A DNA stretch of 64,000 nucleotides, taken from Paenibacillus sp. CAA11 (GTDB lineage: Bacteria > Bacillota > Bacilli > Paenibacillales > Paenibacillaceae). The stretch is taken from positions 1,288,501 to 1,352,500 of the forward strand of contig NZ_CP028922.1 of the NCBI RefSeq assembly GCF_003060825.1, given 5' to 3'. Each line of letters starts with the position of its first letter. Positions within the stretch are counted from its first letter, which is position 1. Of this stretch, positions 53,873 to 62,866 are shown piece after piece. The notes below the pieces were generated by a model. It made no database searches, was not told the DNA's origin, and was given only the letters and a program-made list of their open reading frames with translations. The position numbers and the translations under genes are program-made.

Positions 53873-54874
53873 TTGAAGAAATGGACAAAGTTGTGGGGTG
53901 CCTGGCTGGTTGTCTTAGCCTTGGTGGTGCTAGCGGGCTGTGGCTCAAATGAGGCACAAGGCAACAAGCAGGCTGCTAATCAAACGAAAAATACGGCACA
54001 GCAGGAGGCTGCAGCACCGGAGCAGCAGGCTGCGGCGAAGACGGCCTATCCGCTGACGCTGACGGATGGAACTGGACAGGAGATTACCTTTGAGGCCGCG
54101 CCTCAGCGTATTGTATCTCTGGCACCGTCCGAGACGGAGACGCTCTTTGCGCTTGGGCTGGACGAGCAGATTGTCGGCGTGACCGACCTGGATGACTATC
54201 CGGAGGCGGCTAAATCCAAGCCGAAGATGGGCGGGTTCCCAGTGAATACTGAGGCGGTTGTAGCCGCCAAGCCGGACGTGGTCTTCGTGGCGGGGATTTC
54301 GGATGAGAAAACCATTCAGAGCCTGCGGGATCTGGGACTGAAGGTGTTCCAGTTCAATCCGAAGACGCTGGATGCCGTAATTAAGGACATCGGGGTGTAC
54401 GGGCAAATCACGGACCATCAGGCCGAGGCCAAGCAGGTTACGGATAATATGGAGCAGCAGCTGAAGCAGGTAACCGATGCAGTGAAATCCGTGACCCCGG
54501 ATCAGAAGAAGAAGGTCTACATTGAATTCTCAGAAGGCTGGACGGTGGGCAAGGGTGAATTTATGGATGAAATGATCACCCTGGCTGGAGGCATTAATGT
54601 AGCTGGCGATACAACGAGCTGGAATGCGATCAACGAGGAGAAGATTATCAAGTCCAATCCGGATGTGATTCTGTATGCCAAGAGCGTTGTGAACGATAAG
54701 AACCAGACGCTGGATCAGATCATCAAGGGACGCGCTGGCTGGGATCAAATTACGGCGATCAAGGAGAACCGGATTGCCGGACTGGATGATAATATGCTAA
54801 GCCGGACAGGCCCTCGCTTGACGGAAGGATTGATCGAGATCGCCAAGGCGGTCTATCCTGAACTTATGCAATGA
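53873..54874 (+). CDS. btuF: Cobalamin ABC transporter substrate-binding lipoprotein
   Basis: A 333-residue class III binding protein. Signal peptide with lipobox VLAGC (Cys23), an Ala/Gln-rich linker, then a BtuF/FhuD-type fold (QRIVSLAPSETETLFALGL). The fold alone cannot separate B12 from siderophore binding; the upstream cobalamin riboswitch decides for B12 or cobinamide. TTG start with GGGGAGAAG upstream. Overlaps the permease gene by 4 bp. Confidence 0.87.
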   Translation: MKKWTKLWGAWLVVLALVVLAGCGSNEAQGNKQAANQTKNTAQQEAAAPEQQAAAKTAYPLTLTDGTGQEITFEAAPQRIVSLAPSETETLFALGLDEQIVGVTDLDDYPEAAKSKPKMGGFPVNTEAVVAAKPDVVFVAGISDEKTIQSLRDLGLKVFQFNPKTLDAVIKDIGVYGQITDHQAEAKQVTDNMEQQLKQVTDAVKSVTPDQKKKVYIEFSEGWTVGKGEFMDEMITLAGGINVAGDTTSWNAINEEKIIKSNPDVILYAKSVVNDKNQTLDQIIKGRAGWDQITAIKENRIAGLDDNMLSRTGPRLTEGLIEIAKAVYPELMQ

Positions 54875-55917
54875 GAGTAAAGCTGGCGGCATATGGATGC
54901 ATAGGCTTAGCTCTGCTTGTCCTTACGCTTCTCGTCTGTGTGGGCGTCGGCTCGGTCTCCCTGCCGCTGGGGGAAATAGCGCGAATTCTACTGCACAAAA
55001 TCCCCGGGATAGGCTCGCTGATTACACCGGACTGGGATATAGCCTCCGAACGCATCATTGTGCAGGTTCGTCTGCCGCGCGTCCTGCTAGGCCTGCTGGC
55101 AGGCGCAGCATTGGCCGCAGCGGGTGCGGCCTTCCAGGGCGTGCTGCGCAATCCGTTAGCCGATCCGTTTACGCTGGGCGTCTCGTCAGGCTCCTCACTG
55201 GGAGCTGCCGTGTTAATCTTCTTCGGCTGGCAGTATTCTGTCGCCGGAATTTTTACCCTGCCGCTGGTGGCCTTTGTCACCGGTGCCGCCACGCTGGGTG
55301 TTGTGTTATGGCTGTCCAGGGAGAATGGCAGGATGCCGACCGAGAGCTTGATTCTGTCCGGTGTGGTGATGCAGTCATTCCTTGGGGCAGTGGTGGCCTT
55401 TCTGACCGCAATGTCGAAGCGTGCGGTCAATGAGATTCTGTATTGGACGATGGGCGGGTTGAACTTGCGGGGATGGTCTTATGTAGCGATCCTACTTCCC
55501 TATGCGGCTGCTGGAACGCTGCTGTTATGGACCCAGGCACGCAAGCTTAATCTGCTCGCTCTGGGCGAGCGCCAGGCTGCTCATTCGGGTCTTCACGTCG
55601 AACGGACCAAGTTGTTCGTGCTGGTGGTCGCGACGCTGATGACTGCAGCCGCCGTGTCGGTCTCAGGCGTGATCGGCTTTGTCGGCCTGGTTATTCCCCA
55701 TATGATTCGCCTGTTGGTCGGCCCAGATTATCGCCTGATTATGCCTCTATCCGTGCTGGGCGGGGGAATTTTTATGATGTGGAGTGACCTCGCTGCTCGA
55801 ACTGTATTATCACCTACAGAAATTCCGCTTGGCGTGGTAACAGCCTTCGTAGGCGCTCCGTTCTTCGCCTATCTGCTCAATCGCCGCCGGAAGCAGCGGG
55901 AGGGAGGAGCCGTATGA
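54871..55917 (+). CDS. btuC: Cobalamin ABC transporter permease (FecCD family)
   Basis: A 348-residue permease with about ten membrane helices. RLPRVLLGLLAGAALAAAG, LRNPLADPFTLGVSSGSSLG and GLVIPHMIRLL are hallmarks of BtuC/FecCD. It forms the homodimeric channel. Both ends overlap neighbours by 4 bp. Confidence 0.9.
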   Translation: MRVKLAAYGCIGLALLVLTLLVCVGVGSVSLPLGEIARILLHKIPGIGSLITPDWDIASERIIVQVRLPRVLLGLLAGAALAAAGAAFQGVLRNPLADPFTLGVSSGSSLGAAVLIFFGWQYSVAGIFTLPLVAFVTGAATLGVVLWLSRENGRMPTESLILSGVVMQSFLGAVVAFLTAMSKRAVNEILYWTMGGLNLRGWSYVAILLPYAAAGTLLLWTQARKLNLLALGERQAAHSGLHVERTKLFVLVVATLMTAAAVSVSGVIGFVGLVIPHMIRLLVGPDYRLIMPLSVLGGGIFMMWSDLAARTVLSPTEIPLGVVTAFVGAPFFAYLLNRRRKQREGGAV

Positions 55918-56693
55918 TCGAGTTAGGATGTATTCAAAAATCGTTCGGTCCCCGTAAGGTACTTCGCGAGCTAAGCTGGAAGGTGGAGCCCGGGCAATTC
56001 TGGGGCATTCTCGGTCCCAATGGCAGTGGCAAGACCACGCTGCTGAATGTAATTTCTGGCGTAGAGCCGCCGGATTCCGGTGAGATCCACATCAAGGGAA
56101 GACCTTTGAAGTCCTATGATCGCAGGAGCCTATCCCGCCTTGTCGCCGTTCTTCAACAGGATGGACTGCCCACCATCGGCTATACGGTAAGAGAGGTCGT
56201 TGAGATGGGCAGGTTCCCGTATCTGAACTGGCTGGGCCGCGATCAGGCTCCGCATGCGGACAGACTGATTGAAGCTGTGATGGATAGGCTTGAGCTGCTG
56301 GAGCTTGCGGATCGCCCGCTGAATGAGCTCAGCGGGGGGCAGCGGCAGCGGACGGCGCTGGGGAAGGTCATGGCCCAGCAGCCGCAGCTGCTCCTGCTGG
56401 ACGAGCCCACGACCTATCTGGATGTGCGTGCCCAGCTGCAATTTATGGAGCTGGTCTCCTCCTGGCAGCGTGAGGAAGGGTTGACCGTGATTGCAGTGAT
56501 GCACGATTTGAATCTGGCGGCACTTTACTGCGACCATTTGCTAGTGCTGAAGGAAGGAGCTGTGGCAGCCTCAGGCGACCCTAAGAAGATCCTGGAGTCG
56601 CAGTTGATTTCTGATGTGTTCGGGGTCGACTCGTATCTAGTCCCTCATCCGGACAGCGGGGTTCCTCAGGTGATGTTGCGCAAGAAATTTTGA
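55914..56693 (+). CDS. btuD: Cobalamin ABC transporter ATP-binding protein
   Basis: A 259-residue ATPase. Walker A GPNGSGKTT, signature LSGGQRQRTALG, Walker B LLLLDEPTTYLD and switch MHDLN match the BtuD/FepC type. Last gene of the riboswitch-controlled operon. Confidence 0.9.
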   Translation: MIELGCIQKSFGPRKVLRELSWKVEPGQFWGILGPNGSGKTTLLNVISGVEPPDSGEIHIKGRPLKSYDRRSLSRLVAVLQQDGLPTIGYTVREVVEMGRFPYLNWLGRDQAPHADRLIEAVMDRLELLELADRPLNELSGGQRQRTALGKVMAQQPQLLLLDEPTTYLDVRAQLQFMELVSSWQREEGLTVIAVMHDLNLAALYCDHLLVLKEGAVAASGDPKKILESQLISDVFGVDSYLVPHPDSGVPQVMLRKKF

Positions 56694-56720
56694 AGAGCAG
56701 CTGAATATACAGAATCAACC

Positions 56721-56752
56721 AGCGGCAGGGAAGAATGAGCTTCTCTGCCGCT
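56721..56752 (+). terminator. Hairpin after btuD
   Basis: AGCGGCAGGGAAG pairs with CTTCTCTGCCGCT (one mismatch). No strong T run follows. Confidence 0.5.
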
Positions 56753-56870
56753 TATTGGCATGCCCGAAGACGATCAGCCTCACTATTGCAGTCTGATCAG
56801 GAAAAATGCTGGCGTCAGAGAGGGGTGTAATGTTACACTATTACTTGCTTTGTCTAACGATCCGGACAAG

Positions 56871-56911
56871 GCCGCGGTTCGTAACCATCCCGCGTAATCA
56901 AAACTAGGAGG
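56871..56911 (+). ncRNA. preQ1-I riboswitch
   Basis: A compact class I preQ1 aptamer: P1 CGCGG/CCGCG, loop GGTTCGTAACCATCCC matching the conserved GGTTC...CCC pattern, and the A-rich tail AATCAAAACTAGGAGG, which ends in the Shine-Dalgarno of the next gene. Ligand binding would pull AGGAGG into a pseudoknot and block translation. The gene it controls is a queuosine-precursor transporter, which fits. Confidence 0.85.
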
Positions 56912-56921
56912 CCTTTTGAAT

Positions 56922-57629
56922 ATGTTTAATTTGTTATGGGGCGCACTGTTCGTGCTTGTAGGCTTTGCGTTCTTTCTGCTGTGCTACCGCTTGTTCGGCA
57001 AGAAGGGGCTGTATGCCTGGATTGGTGTGGCAACGGTTATTGCCAATATTCAGGTTGCCAAGACGATTGATCTCTTCGGCATTACGATGACGCTGGGAAA
57101 TACGATGTATGTCAGCCTGTATATGACGAGCGATTTGCTGAACGAGAAGTTCGGTCGTGCAGAGGCTAGAAAAGCCGTGTGGTTCGGTTTTTTCACCTTG
57201 ATCATGACCACGATTATTATGCAAATGGCACTGGTGTTCAAGCCTGGAACAGAGGACTTTGCGCAGGATTCGCTGCAAGTTATCTTTGGCCTAATGCCTC
57301 GTCTGGCGCTTGCCAGTCTGACGGCTTACTTCGTCAGCCAGCTGCTCGATGTGCGGCTGTATGCCTGGATTCGCCGGTTCTATCCCAAGCGCAGCCAGCT
57401 CTGGATTCGCAATAACGGCAGTACGATGATCAGCTCGTTTGTGGATACGCTAATTTTCTGCTCGATTGCCTTTCTGGGCGAAGGGTACAGCATGGGAACC
57501 TGGCTGGAGATTCTGTTCACGACCTATATCATTAAGTTCGTGCTGACCGCAGTCGGTACGCCCTTCATGTATATTGCCCGGAACTTCCACCATGAGGAAG
57601 ATGGGGCAGAGCTTCCTGTACAGTCATAA
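56922..57629 (+). CDS. Queuosine precursor transporter (YhhQ/VUT family)
   Basis: A ~235-residue membrane protein with about six helices, of the COG1738/YhhQ family that imports preQ0/preQ1. Hallmarks are the NIQVAKTIDLFGITMTLGN segment, YMTSDLLNEKFG and the C-terminal NGSTMISSFVDTLIF. ATG 56922 lies 10 bases after AGGAGG and is preferred to TTG 56916. The preQ1 riboswitch directly upstream supports the assignment. Confidence 0.92.
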   Translation: MFNLLWGALFVLVGFAFFLLCYRLFGKKGLYAWIGVATVIANIQVAKTIDLFGITMTLGNTMYVSLYMTSDLLNEKFGRAEARKAVWFGFFTLIMTTIIMQMALVFKPGTEDFAQDSLQVIFGLMPRLALASLTAYFVSQLLDVRLYAWIRRFYPKRSQLWIRNNGSTMISSFVDTLIFCSIAFLGEGYSMGTWLEILFTTYIIKFVLTAVGTPFMYIARNFHHEEDGAELPVQS

Positions 57630-57633
57630 GAGA

Positions 57634-57670
57634 AAAAGATCATCGGCCTGGGGCCGATGATCTTTTTTTT
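57634..57670. terminator. Bidirectional terminator between transporter and peptidase
   Basis: AAAGATCATCGGCC/GGCCGATGATCTTT perfect stem with a short loop and T run. Confidence 0.9.
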
Positions 57671-57685
57671 ATCGACAGGAAGAGG

Positions 57686-58774
57686 TCAGCCAACTACAGT
57701 CAGCGTCTTAGGAAAGGTGGTCAGCACGGCGACTCCATTCTCCGTGACGAGTACATCGTCTTCAATGCGCACGCCGCCTTTTCCGGGAAGATAAATTCCG
57801 GGCTCGACAGTAAATATGTTGCCGGATTGAAGCTTGTCATGATTGCCGGCATGGATGGAAGGATACTCATGGACATCGATTCCCAGCCCATGCCCTAATC
57901 TGTGAATGAAGTAGGGGCCGTAACCGGCATCCTCAATGACTTGCCGGGCGGCCAGGTCGATTTCGCTGAAACTTGCCCCTGGTCTGGTGGCGCGAATGGC
58001 CTGCTCGTTAGCGGCAAGCACGGTATTATAGACCGTCTGCAGCTCGGCGGAGATGTCTCCCACGGCAAAGGTACGGGTGATATCGGAGGCATATCCCGCG
58101 GCGTATACGCCGATGTCGAACATCAGCAGATCGCCCGGCGCCACCTGCCGCGTTCCCGGTGTACCATGAGGGAGGGCGGTTTTGTCGCCGGTCAGCACCA
58201 TGGAGTCGAAGGAAGGGCCGTCCGCACCCAGCTTGCGGATCTGATACTCCACCTCGGCCACCAGTTCATTTTCAGTGACTCCCACCTTGACCTTGGTTAA
58301 GCTCTGCTTCAGCACTTCTTCAATTAGGGACACCGCATGTTTAATCTTTCCGACTTCTTCGTCGGTCTTCCGAACCCGCATCGCTTGAAGCCAAGGGCCG
58401 ATATCGACAGTTCCCTTGCCTCCAAGTGCCTCAGTGATGGCCTCGTAGCGTGCCAGCGAGATGTAATTCTTCTCTAATCCAAGTATGCCGGAGCTGCCCC
58501 TAAGTGCCTGTTTCAGCACCTGATAGGGATTGTCCGTATCGGTATGGGTGTAAATTTCTGTGACAGCGGAAGCTGAGCGTGCCGCTTCTTCATCCAGGGC
58601 TGGAACGATCATGAAGGGCTCTCTCCCCTGGATCAGGATAACACCGAGGAAGCGTTCATGAGGCTCGCTCAAGAACCCTGTTAAATAATAGACATGCTTA
58701 GGATCTGTAATCAGCAGCGTATGTACTCCATGCGTTTTCATATGCTGCTCTAGGACCGACCATTTCTCTTTCAT
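57686..58774 (-). CDS. Xaa-Pro peptidase (M24 family)
   Basis: A 362-residue aminopeptidase P/prolidase-type enzyme. An N-terminal creatinase-like domain (~1-130) precedes the pita-bread catalytic domain with its five metal ligands: Asp in FDIGVYAAGYASDITRTF (two), His in HRLGHGLGIDVHE, Glu in TVEPGIY and Glu in VRIEDDV. Similar to YpdF/PepQ. Follows an MBL-fold gene by 27 bp on the same strand. Confidence 0.92.
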   Translation of the reverse strand: MKEKWSVLEQHMKTHGVHTLLITDPKHVYYLTGFLSEPHERFLGVILIQGREPFMIVPALDEEAARSASAVTEIYTHTDTDNPYQVLKQALRGSSGILGLEKNYISLARYEAITEALGGKGTVDIGPWLQAMRVRKTDEEVGKIKHAVSLIEEVLKQSLTKVKVGVTENELVAEVEYQIRKLGADGPSFDSMVLTGDKTALPHGTPGTRQVAPGDLLMFDIGVYAAGYASDITRTFAVGDISAELQTVYNTVLAANEQAIRATRPGASFSEIDLAARQVIEDAGYGPYFIHRLGHGLGIDVHEYPSIHAGNHDKLQSGNIFTVEPGIYLPGKGGVRIEDDVLVTENGVAVLTTFPKTLTVVG

Positions 58775-58801
58775 ACCGTACGATCTCCTCTCAATTCATT
58801 T

Positions 58802-59515
58802 CTATTTGGATATCTTATTGATTGCGGTATCCGGATCACCCTGATAAAGTCCGCCGTGATAGCATAGAACCTGCTCGGCCCCACGGCCTACAAGCTTGTT
58901 CAGCGACTTCAGCGAGAGCGGCATATCCGGGGTGAAAGGCTCGTTAGGACCGACAAGCTGGCCGCCTTCGACACGGAGGGCATCTGCAGCGATGATCAGC
59001 TTGGCTTCATGCGCATAGAAGCTGAGGTGACCCGGCGTATGACCCGGTGTATGGATGACCTCCAGCCCACCGCCAAGGGGCAGCAGCTCACCGTCCTTGA
59101 GCAGGCGCGACACTTGCAGCTGTTTAAGCTCCTCAAATAGCTTCAGGAAAGCTGCACGGCTCGCTTCAGGCATCTGCTGGAGCCGTTCCTGGCTCATCTT
59201 GAGCAAGGGCTGCTTGCCCTCGATGACCGGACTGTCACCTTCATGGGCCCAAATTTCCACTTTTCCATTCAAGGAAGCAACAACTTCTGGAAGGTTCCCG
59301 ATATGATCAATATCCTGGTGGGTCAGAATGACCCGGCGGATTTGGGTCCAACAGGTTCCAGTCGCTGCGACCGCTTCCTGCAGCTCTGCGAAGCTGCCAA
59401 CCATGCCGGTGTCAATCAGGGTTGCCCCATCCTGCTCACTCCACAGCAGAACGGGATAGATCGGGAACCCATTAAGATTCATATCTAAGGTGTACATGTT
59501 GGCTGTAATTTTCAT
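58802..59515 (-). CDS. MBL-fold metallohydrolase
   Basis: A 237-residue metallo-beta-lactamase-fold protein. The metal motif is THQDIDHIG, so the second position of HxHxDH is Asp rather than His, as in the YflN-like subgroup; HTPGHTPGHLSFY, ADAL and the C-terminal CYHGG complete the site. Likely a hydrolase of unknown substrate. First gene of a two-gene unit with the Xaa-Pro peptidase. Confidence 0.88.
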   Translation of the reverse strand: MKITANMYTLDMNLNGFPIYPVLLWSEQDGATLIDTGMVGSFAELQEAVAATGTCWTQIRRVILTHQDIDHIGNLPEVVASLNGKVEIWAHEGDSPVIEGKQPLLKMSQERLQQMPEASRAAFLKLFEELKQLQVSRLLKDGELLPLGGGLEVIHTPGHTPGHLSFYAHEAKLIIAADALRVEGGQLVGPNEPFTPDMPLSLKSLNKLVGRGAEQVLCYHGGLYQGDPDTAINKISK

Positions 59516-59779
59516 GGGCTGCCGAAAGAACTACGTCTTCCGGCCTTCACCTCCTGTTATGTATTGTTTATAGGAACAGATCATCTTGTAAACAATCTTT
59601 AAGATGATTACATTATATCAGAATTTACATATTCGAGTGAATCAAGTGGATTATTGGCGCTGCATGTATGTATTGTAGCATTTTTGTGAGAAAAATTAGA
59701 AATGGGGCCCCACCTGTTTGAACAGGAGAAGATCGCGGTATTAAGGGGTAAGCGTAGGGAAAGCGAGGTGAGTATAGCT

Positions 59780-60007
59780 ATGAATAGCCAAGAACAACAG
59801 CCGCCAGGCAAAGGGCCATCCGGGATGGACCATCCAGAGCAGGTGAAGACGAATAAGGAGAGCTTATTTGACCAATTTAAAAGCGAGCAGCACGTCGATC
59901 CGATTCCCATGGAGGATTTGAACGAGGAAATGAAGGAAGAGCAGGACAAAGAGGGAACGAAGCGTCATTCCTCCAGCCCGAAGAAATTCAATACCGGCTT
60001 TGAATGA
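59780..60007 (+). CDS. Hypothetical small hydrophilic protein
   Basis: A 75-residue, very polar protein (MNSQEQQPPGKGPSGMDH, MEDLNEEMKEEQDKEG, RHSSSPKKFNTGFE) with no membrane segment and probably little fixed structure. ATG 59780 has GAGGTGA 8 bases upstream. Not recognised. Confidence 0.55.
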   Translation: MNSQEQQPPGKGPSGMDHPEQVKTNKESLFDQFKSEQHVDPIPMEDLNEEMKEEQDKEGTKRHSSSPKKFNTGFE

Positions 60008-60155
60008 GCAGTGGTGGGACCAAGCGTATCAGAAATACGGTTGGTCCTTATTCATTGGACAAAAGTGCTTTAGGTAAAAATGACTTTATTTCCGGCGCCC
60101 TGCGTGCTTTTATAATATAAAGAACTTATGTTAAGTCTTAGGAGGAGCAGGGAGT

Positions 60156-60869
60156 ATGAACAAGCCGGTGATCGGGGTCGTTCCCTTATATGATAAGGAG
60201 AAAGAAAGCTACTGGATGGTTCAAGGCTATATGAAAGGGGTTGAGGATGCCGGGGGAATTCCGGTTATGCTGCCATTAACTACAAATCCCGAAGCTATTC
60301 GGACGATGGCGGATACGTTTGACGGCTTCTTATTTACAGGCGGCCAGGATGTAGATCCGGCTTGGTATGGAGAGAAGAAGGAGCCTTGCTGCGGTGAAGT
60401 ATGTGAGGAACGGGATAAGATGGAGAAGATGCTGTTAGAGCGTGTGCTGGAGCAGGATAAACCTGCTTTTGGCATTTGCCGGGGCCTGCAGCTGTTCAAC
60501 GTCTGTCTGGGCGGAACCTTGTATCAGGACCTCCCGTCACAGCGGGCATCAGGGCAATCCATCGTACATAAACAAGAGAAGCCTTATACCGTTCCTGCAC
60601 ATCAGGTGTATATTGAGGAAGGCAACTTTTTGTCTCAAATTCTGGGCACGGAGAGCATATCCGTTAACAGCTGTCATCATCAAGGAATCAGAAAATTAGC
60701 TGAGCCGCTGCTGGCTGCCGCCATTGCAGAGGATGGCTTAATTGAGGCCGTGTATATGCCTGATAAAAAGTTCATGTTGGCCGTACAATGGCACCCGGAG
60801 CTGATCTATACATCTGATCCGCTTCAGTTTAAGCTTTTTCAGGCATTTGTGAAGTCATGTGAATGCTAG
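60156..60869 (+). CDS. Gamma-glutamyl-gamma-aminobutyrate hydrolase family protein (PuuD-like)
   Basis: A 237-residue class I glutamine-amidotransferase-like hydrolase. Nucleophile Cys108 in FGICRGLQ; His and Glu in VQWHPE; TGGQDVDPAWYG is the family loop. PuuD-type enzymes split gamma-Glu-GABA in putrescine catabolism; no other Puu genes are near, so the substrate may differ. GGAGGAG precedes the ATG. Confidence 0.9.
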   Translation: MNKPVIGVVPLYDKEKESYWMVQGYMKGVEDAGGIPVMLPLTTNPEAIRTMADTFDGFLFTGGQDVDPAWYGEKKEPCCGEVCEERDKMEKMLLERVLEQDKPAFGICRGLQLFNVCLGGTLYQDLPSQRASGQSIVHKQEKPYTVPAHQVYIEEGNFLSQILGTESISVNSCHHQGIRKLAEPLLAAAIAEDGLIEAVYMPDKKFMLAVQWHPELIYTSDPLQFKLFQAFVKSCEC

Positions 60870-61069
60870 GGCAGACCATACTGAAGATTAGAAAAGAGAA
60901 CGGAAATATGTTTGTATAGTATAGGGATAAAAGGACTTATGCATTGGTGTTAATGTATAAGTTCTTTTTCATCAAAAAAGGTGGGAAATCGAACTCTATG
61001 CAATATATATTTTACATTTAGCAATCTATATGATACATTGATGAAGGGTTCAGGTTTGGAGGGAGTCAT

Positions 61070-61297
61070 ATGGCAGAGAAGAACATGAGGCTGAAGGTCG
61101 CCAGGCTTAAGAGGGATATGTCTCAGGAAGAGCTGGCGGAAGCGGTAGGCGTTACTCGGCAAACGATCGGGCTTATTGAGGCGGGGAAGTACAATCCCAC
61201 GATACGGCTTTGTGTTTCCATATGCAGAACGCTTGGCGTGACCTTAAATGATTTATTTTGGGAGGAGACTTATGAAGAAGAAACGAATCGTGGATGA
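61070..61297 (+). CDS. XRE-family regulator (small Cro-like)
   Basis: A 75-residue DNA-binding protein, essentially a single helix-turn-helix (RLKVARLKRDMSQEELAEAVG, TRQTIGLIEAGKYNPTIRL). This YozG/PlcR-less type often pairs with a small membrane protein, as here; the stop overlaps the next gene by 26 bp. GGAGGGAG precedes ATG 61070. Confidence 0.88.
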   Translation: MAEKNMRLKVARLKRDMSQEELAEAVGVTRQTIGLIEAGKYNPTIRLCVSICRTLGVTLNDLFWEETYEEETNRG

Positions 61298-61736
61298 GAG
61301 AATTTCCGGACAATTACATATCTATGGCTATCAGGCCTTTAATTTACTGTTTGTTGGATTGATGATCAGCACCTTTGTAAAAGTGTTTGTTCTCAGGTTG
61401 GATCTTAAGGATTGGCTCGACAGCTTTCTTATCCTTATGGTCGCCTGTGGCTACTATGCCATCCGTTGTGTTGCGGGAGGTGTGTTCTCCATGCCGGACC
61501 GGGAAGATGAGCAGCGTAGTCTTAAGCGGAAGAATCTTATTGCGAACGGGATTGGGGCGATCGTGTTCGGAGCGCTAAGCTTCTCCTTCGATGCTTCCGG
61601 CAGCAGCCGTTCTGAGCTTATACGTAACCTGGCAGGCAGCCTGGTAGCGGCGATTATTTTTTTTGCGGGGATGACATGGTTCAGTCTTCTGTATCGAAAA
61701 ATATCTCATCGGATCAATGAGGAGAAGCTGAAATAG
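61272..61736 (+). CDS. Small membrane protein paired with XRE regulator
   Basis: A 154-residue protein with four hydrophobic segments (about 22-40, 52-72, 85-105, 120-140) and charged ends; DUF6773-like in overall pattern. ATG 61272 has GGGAGGAG 6 bases upstream. Function unknown; membrane partners of such regulators may sense envelope stress or sequester the regulator (inference). Confidence 0.7.
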   Translation: MKKKRIVDERISGQLHIYGYQAFNLLFVGLMISTFVKVFVLRLDLKDWLDSFLILMVACGYYAIRCVAGGVFSMPDREDEQRSLKRKNLIANGIGAIVFGALSFSFDASGSSRSELIRNLAGSLVAAIIFFAGMTWFSLLYRKISHRINEEKLK

Positions 61737-61782
61737 CAGCTCTGCGATTAAGTTCGTGCTAGTTTTCCATACATTATAAAAT

Positions 61783-61826
61783 AAGGCCCTTGCGCAGCAA
61801 ACTGAAATTGCTGTACAAGGGCTTTT
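61783..61826. terminator. Terminator between converging membrane protein and dehydrogenase
   Basis: AAGGCCCTTG/CAAGGGCTT-type stem with an inner CAGCAA/TTGCTG hairpin, then TTTT. Confidence 0.75.
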
Positions 61827-61846
61827 AAGCAAGTGTTCTAAGCTAT

Positions 61847-62824
61847 TCAGCTGTCCTGTCTAAGCTCCGGAATGACATGAGGCGGAGTCTGGCCCTGCAG
61901 AGCGGCGACCAAGTTTTCTGCGGCAACCATCGCCATTTCATCACGGGTCTGCTTGGTAGCCGATCCGATATGAGGCAGGGTCACTACATTCGGGAGGGAG
62001 AGCAGCGGATTACTCGGCTGCACAGGTTCCCGTTCGAAAACATCGAGGCCTGCCGCGAAGATGGTTCTCTCCTGCAGGGCACGAGTCAATGCTTCTTCAT
62101 CCACAGTCTGACCGCGGGATGCGTTGACGAAGACGGCTGTGGATTTCATGAGAGCAAACTCAGCTTGCCCGATCATATGCCGGGTCTCGGGCGTTAGCGG
62201 TGTCATCAGCACGATGAAGTCTGAGTGCCGGAGCAGGTCCTTCAGCTCCCTGTATTCGGCTTCCAGCTTGCGCTCGGCCTCCGGCTTGCGGTGCCGGTTG
62301 TAATACATGATCTCCATACCGAAGCCGAACCGGGCTCTCTTGGCTACGGCTTCGCCAATGCGGCCCATGCCAATGATACCGAGCTTCTTGTGATGGACAT
62401 CTACACCGAACAGGCGGTCACCTTCGCCCTTCTTCCATTGCCCTTGCTTCACGTAGCTGTCAAGCTCCGTCACCCTGCGGGCAGCAGCAAGCATTAAGGC
62501 AAAGATCAGATCAGCGACTGTGTCGTCAAGAACCCCCGGCGTATTCGTTCCAATGATGTTCCGAGCCTTCATAGCGTCCAGATCGAAGTTATTGTAGCCA
62601 ACGCTCATCGTACTGACTGCTCTTAGCCTTGGCGCATGATTCAGCAGATCGGCGCTCACTCTGCCGCCGGCCGTTAGCAGCCCCTCGGCATCAGCAAGCT
62701 CCTTCACCAGCTCTTCATGGGAAATAGGATCATGATGAGCCCATTTGCTGTAGCGGCAATGCTGGGCGATATACGATTCTACTTCGGGCGGGACGGGTCT
62801 AGCTATGAATACTTTTGGTTTCAT
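61847..62824 (-). CDS. 2-hydroxyacid (D-glycerate/glyoxylate) dehydrogenase
   Basis: A 325-residue NAD(P)-dependent D-2-hydroxyacid dehydrogenase. GIIGMGRIGEAVAKRA is the Rossmann motif; VNASRGQTVDEEAL, DVFEREP and the LPHIGSAT His-Glu region complete the active site. The sequence resembles glyoxylate/hydroxypyruvate reductases such as YvcT. A MITE copy lies 43 bp upstream of its start. Confidence 0.9.
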   Translation of the reverse strand: MKPKVFIARPVPPEVESYIAQHCRYSKWAHHDPISHEELVKELADAEGLLTAGGRVSADLLNHAPRLRAVSTMSVGYNNFDLDAMKARNIIGTNTPGVLDDTVADLIFALMLAAARRVTELDSYVKQGQWKKGEGDRLFGVDVHHKKLGIIGMGRIGEAVAKRARFGFGMEIMYYNRHRKPEAERKLEAEYRELKDLLRHSDFIVLMTPLTPETRHMIGQAEFALMKSTAVFVNASRGQTVDEEALTRALQERTIFAAGLDVFEREPVQPSNPLLSLPNVVTLPHIGSATKQTRDEMAMVAAENLVAALQGQTPPHVIPELRQDS

Positions 62825-62866
62825 TTTTACGTCCTCCTTGTCATTTCCGCGTTATCTACGATCCAT

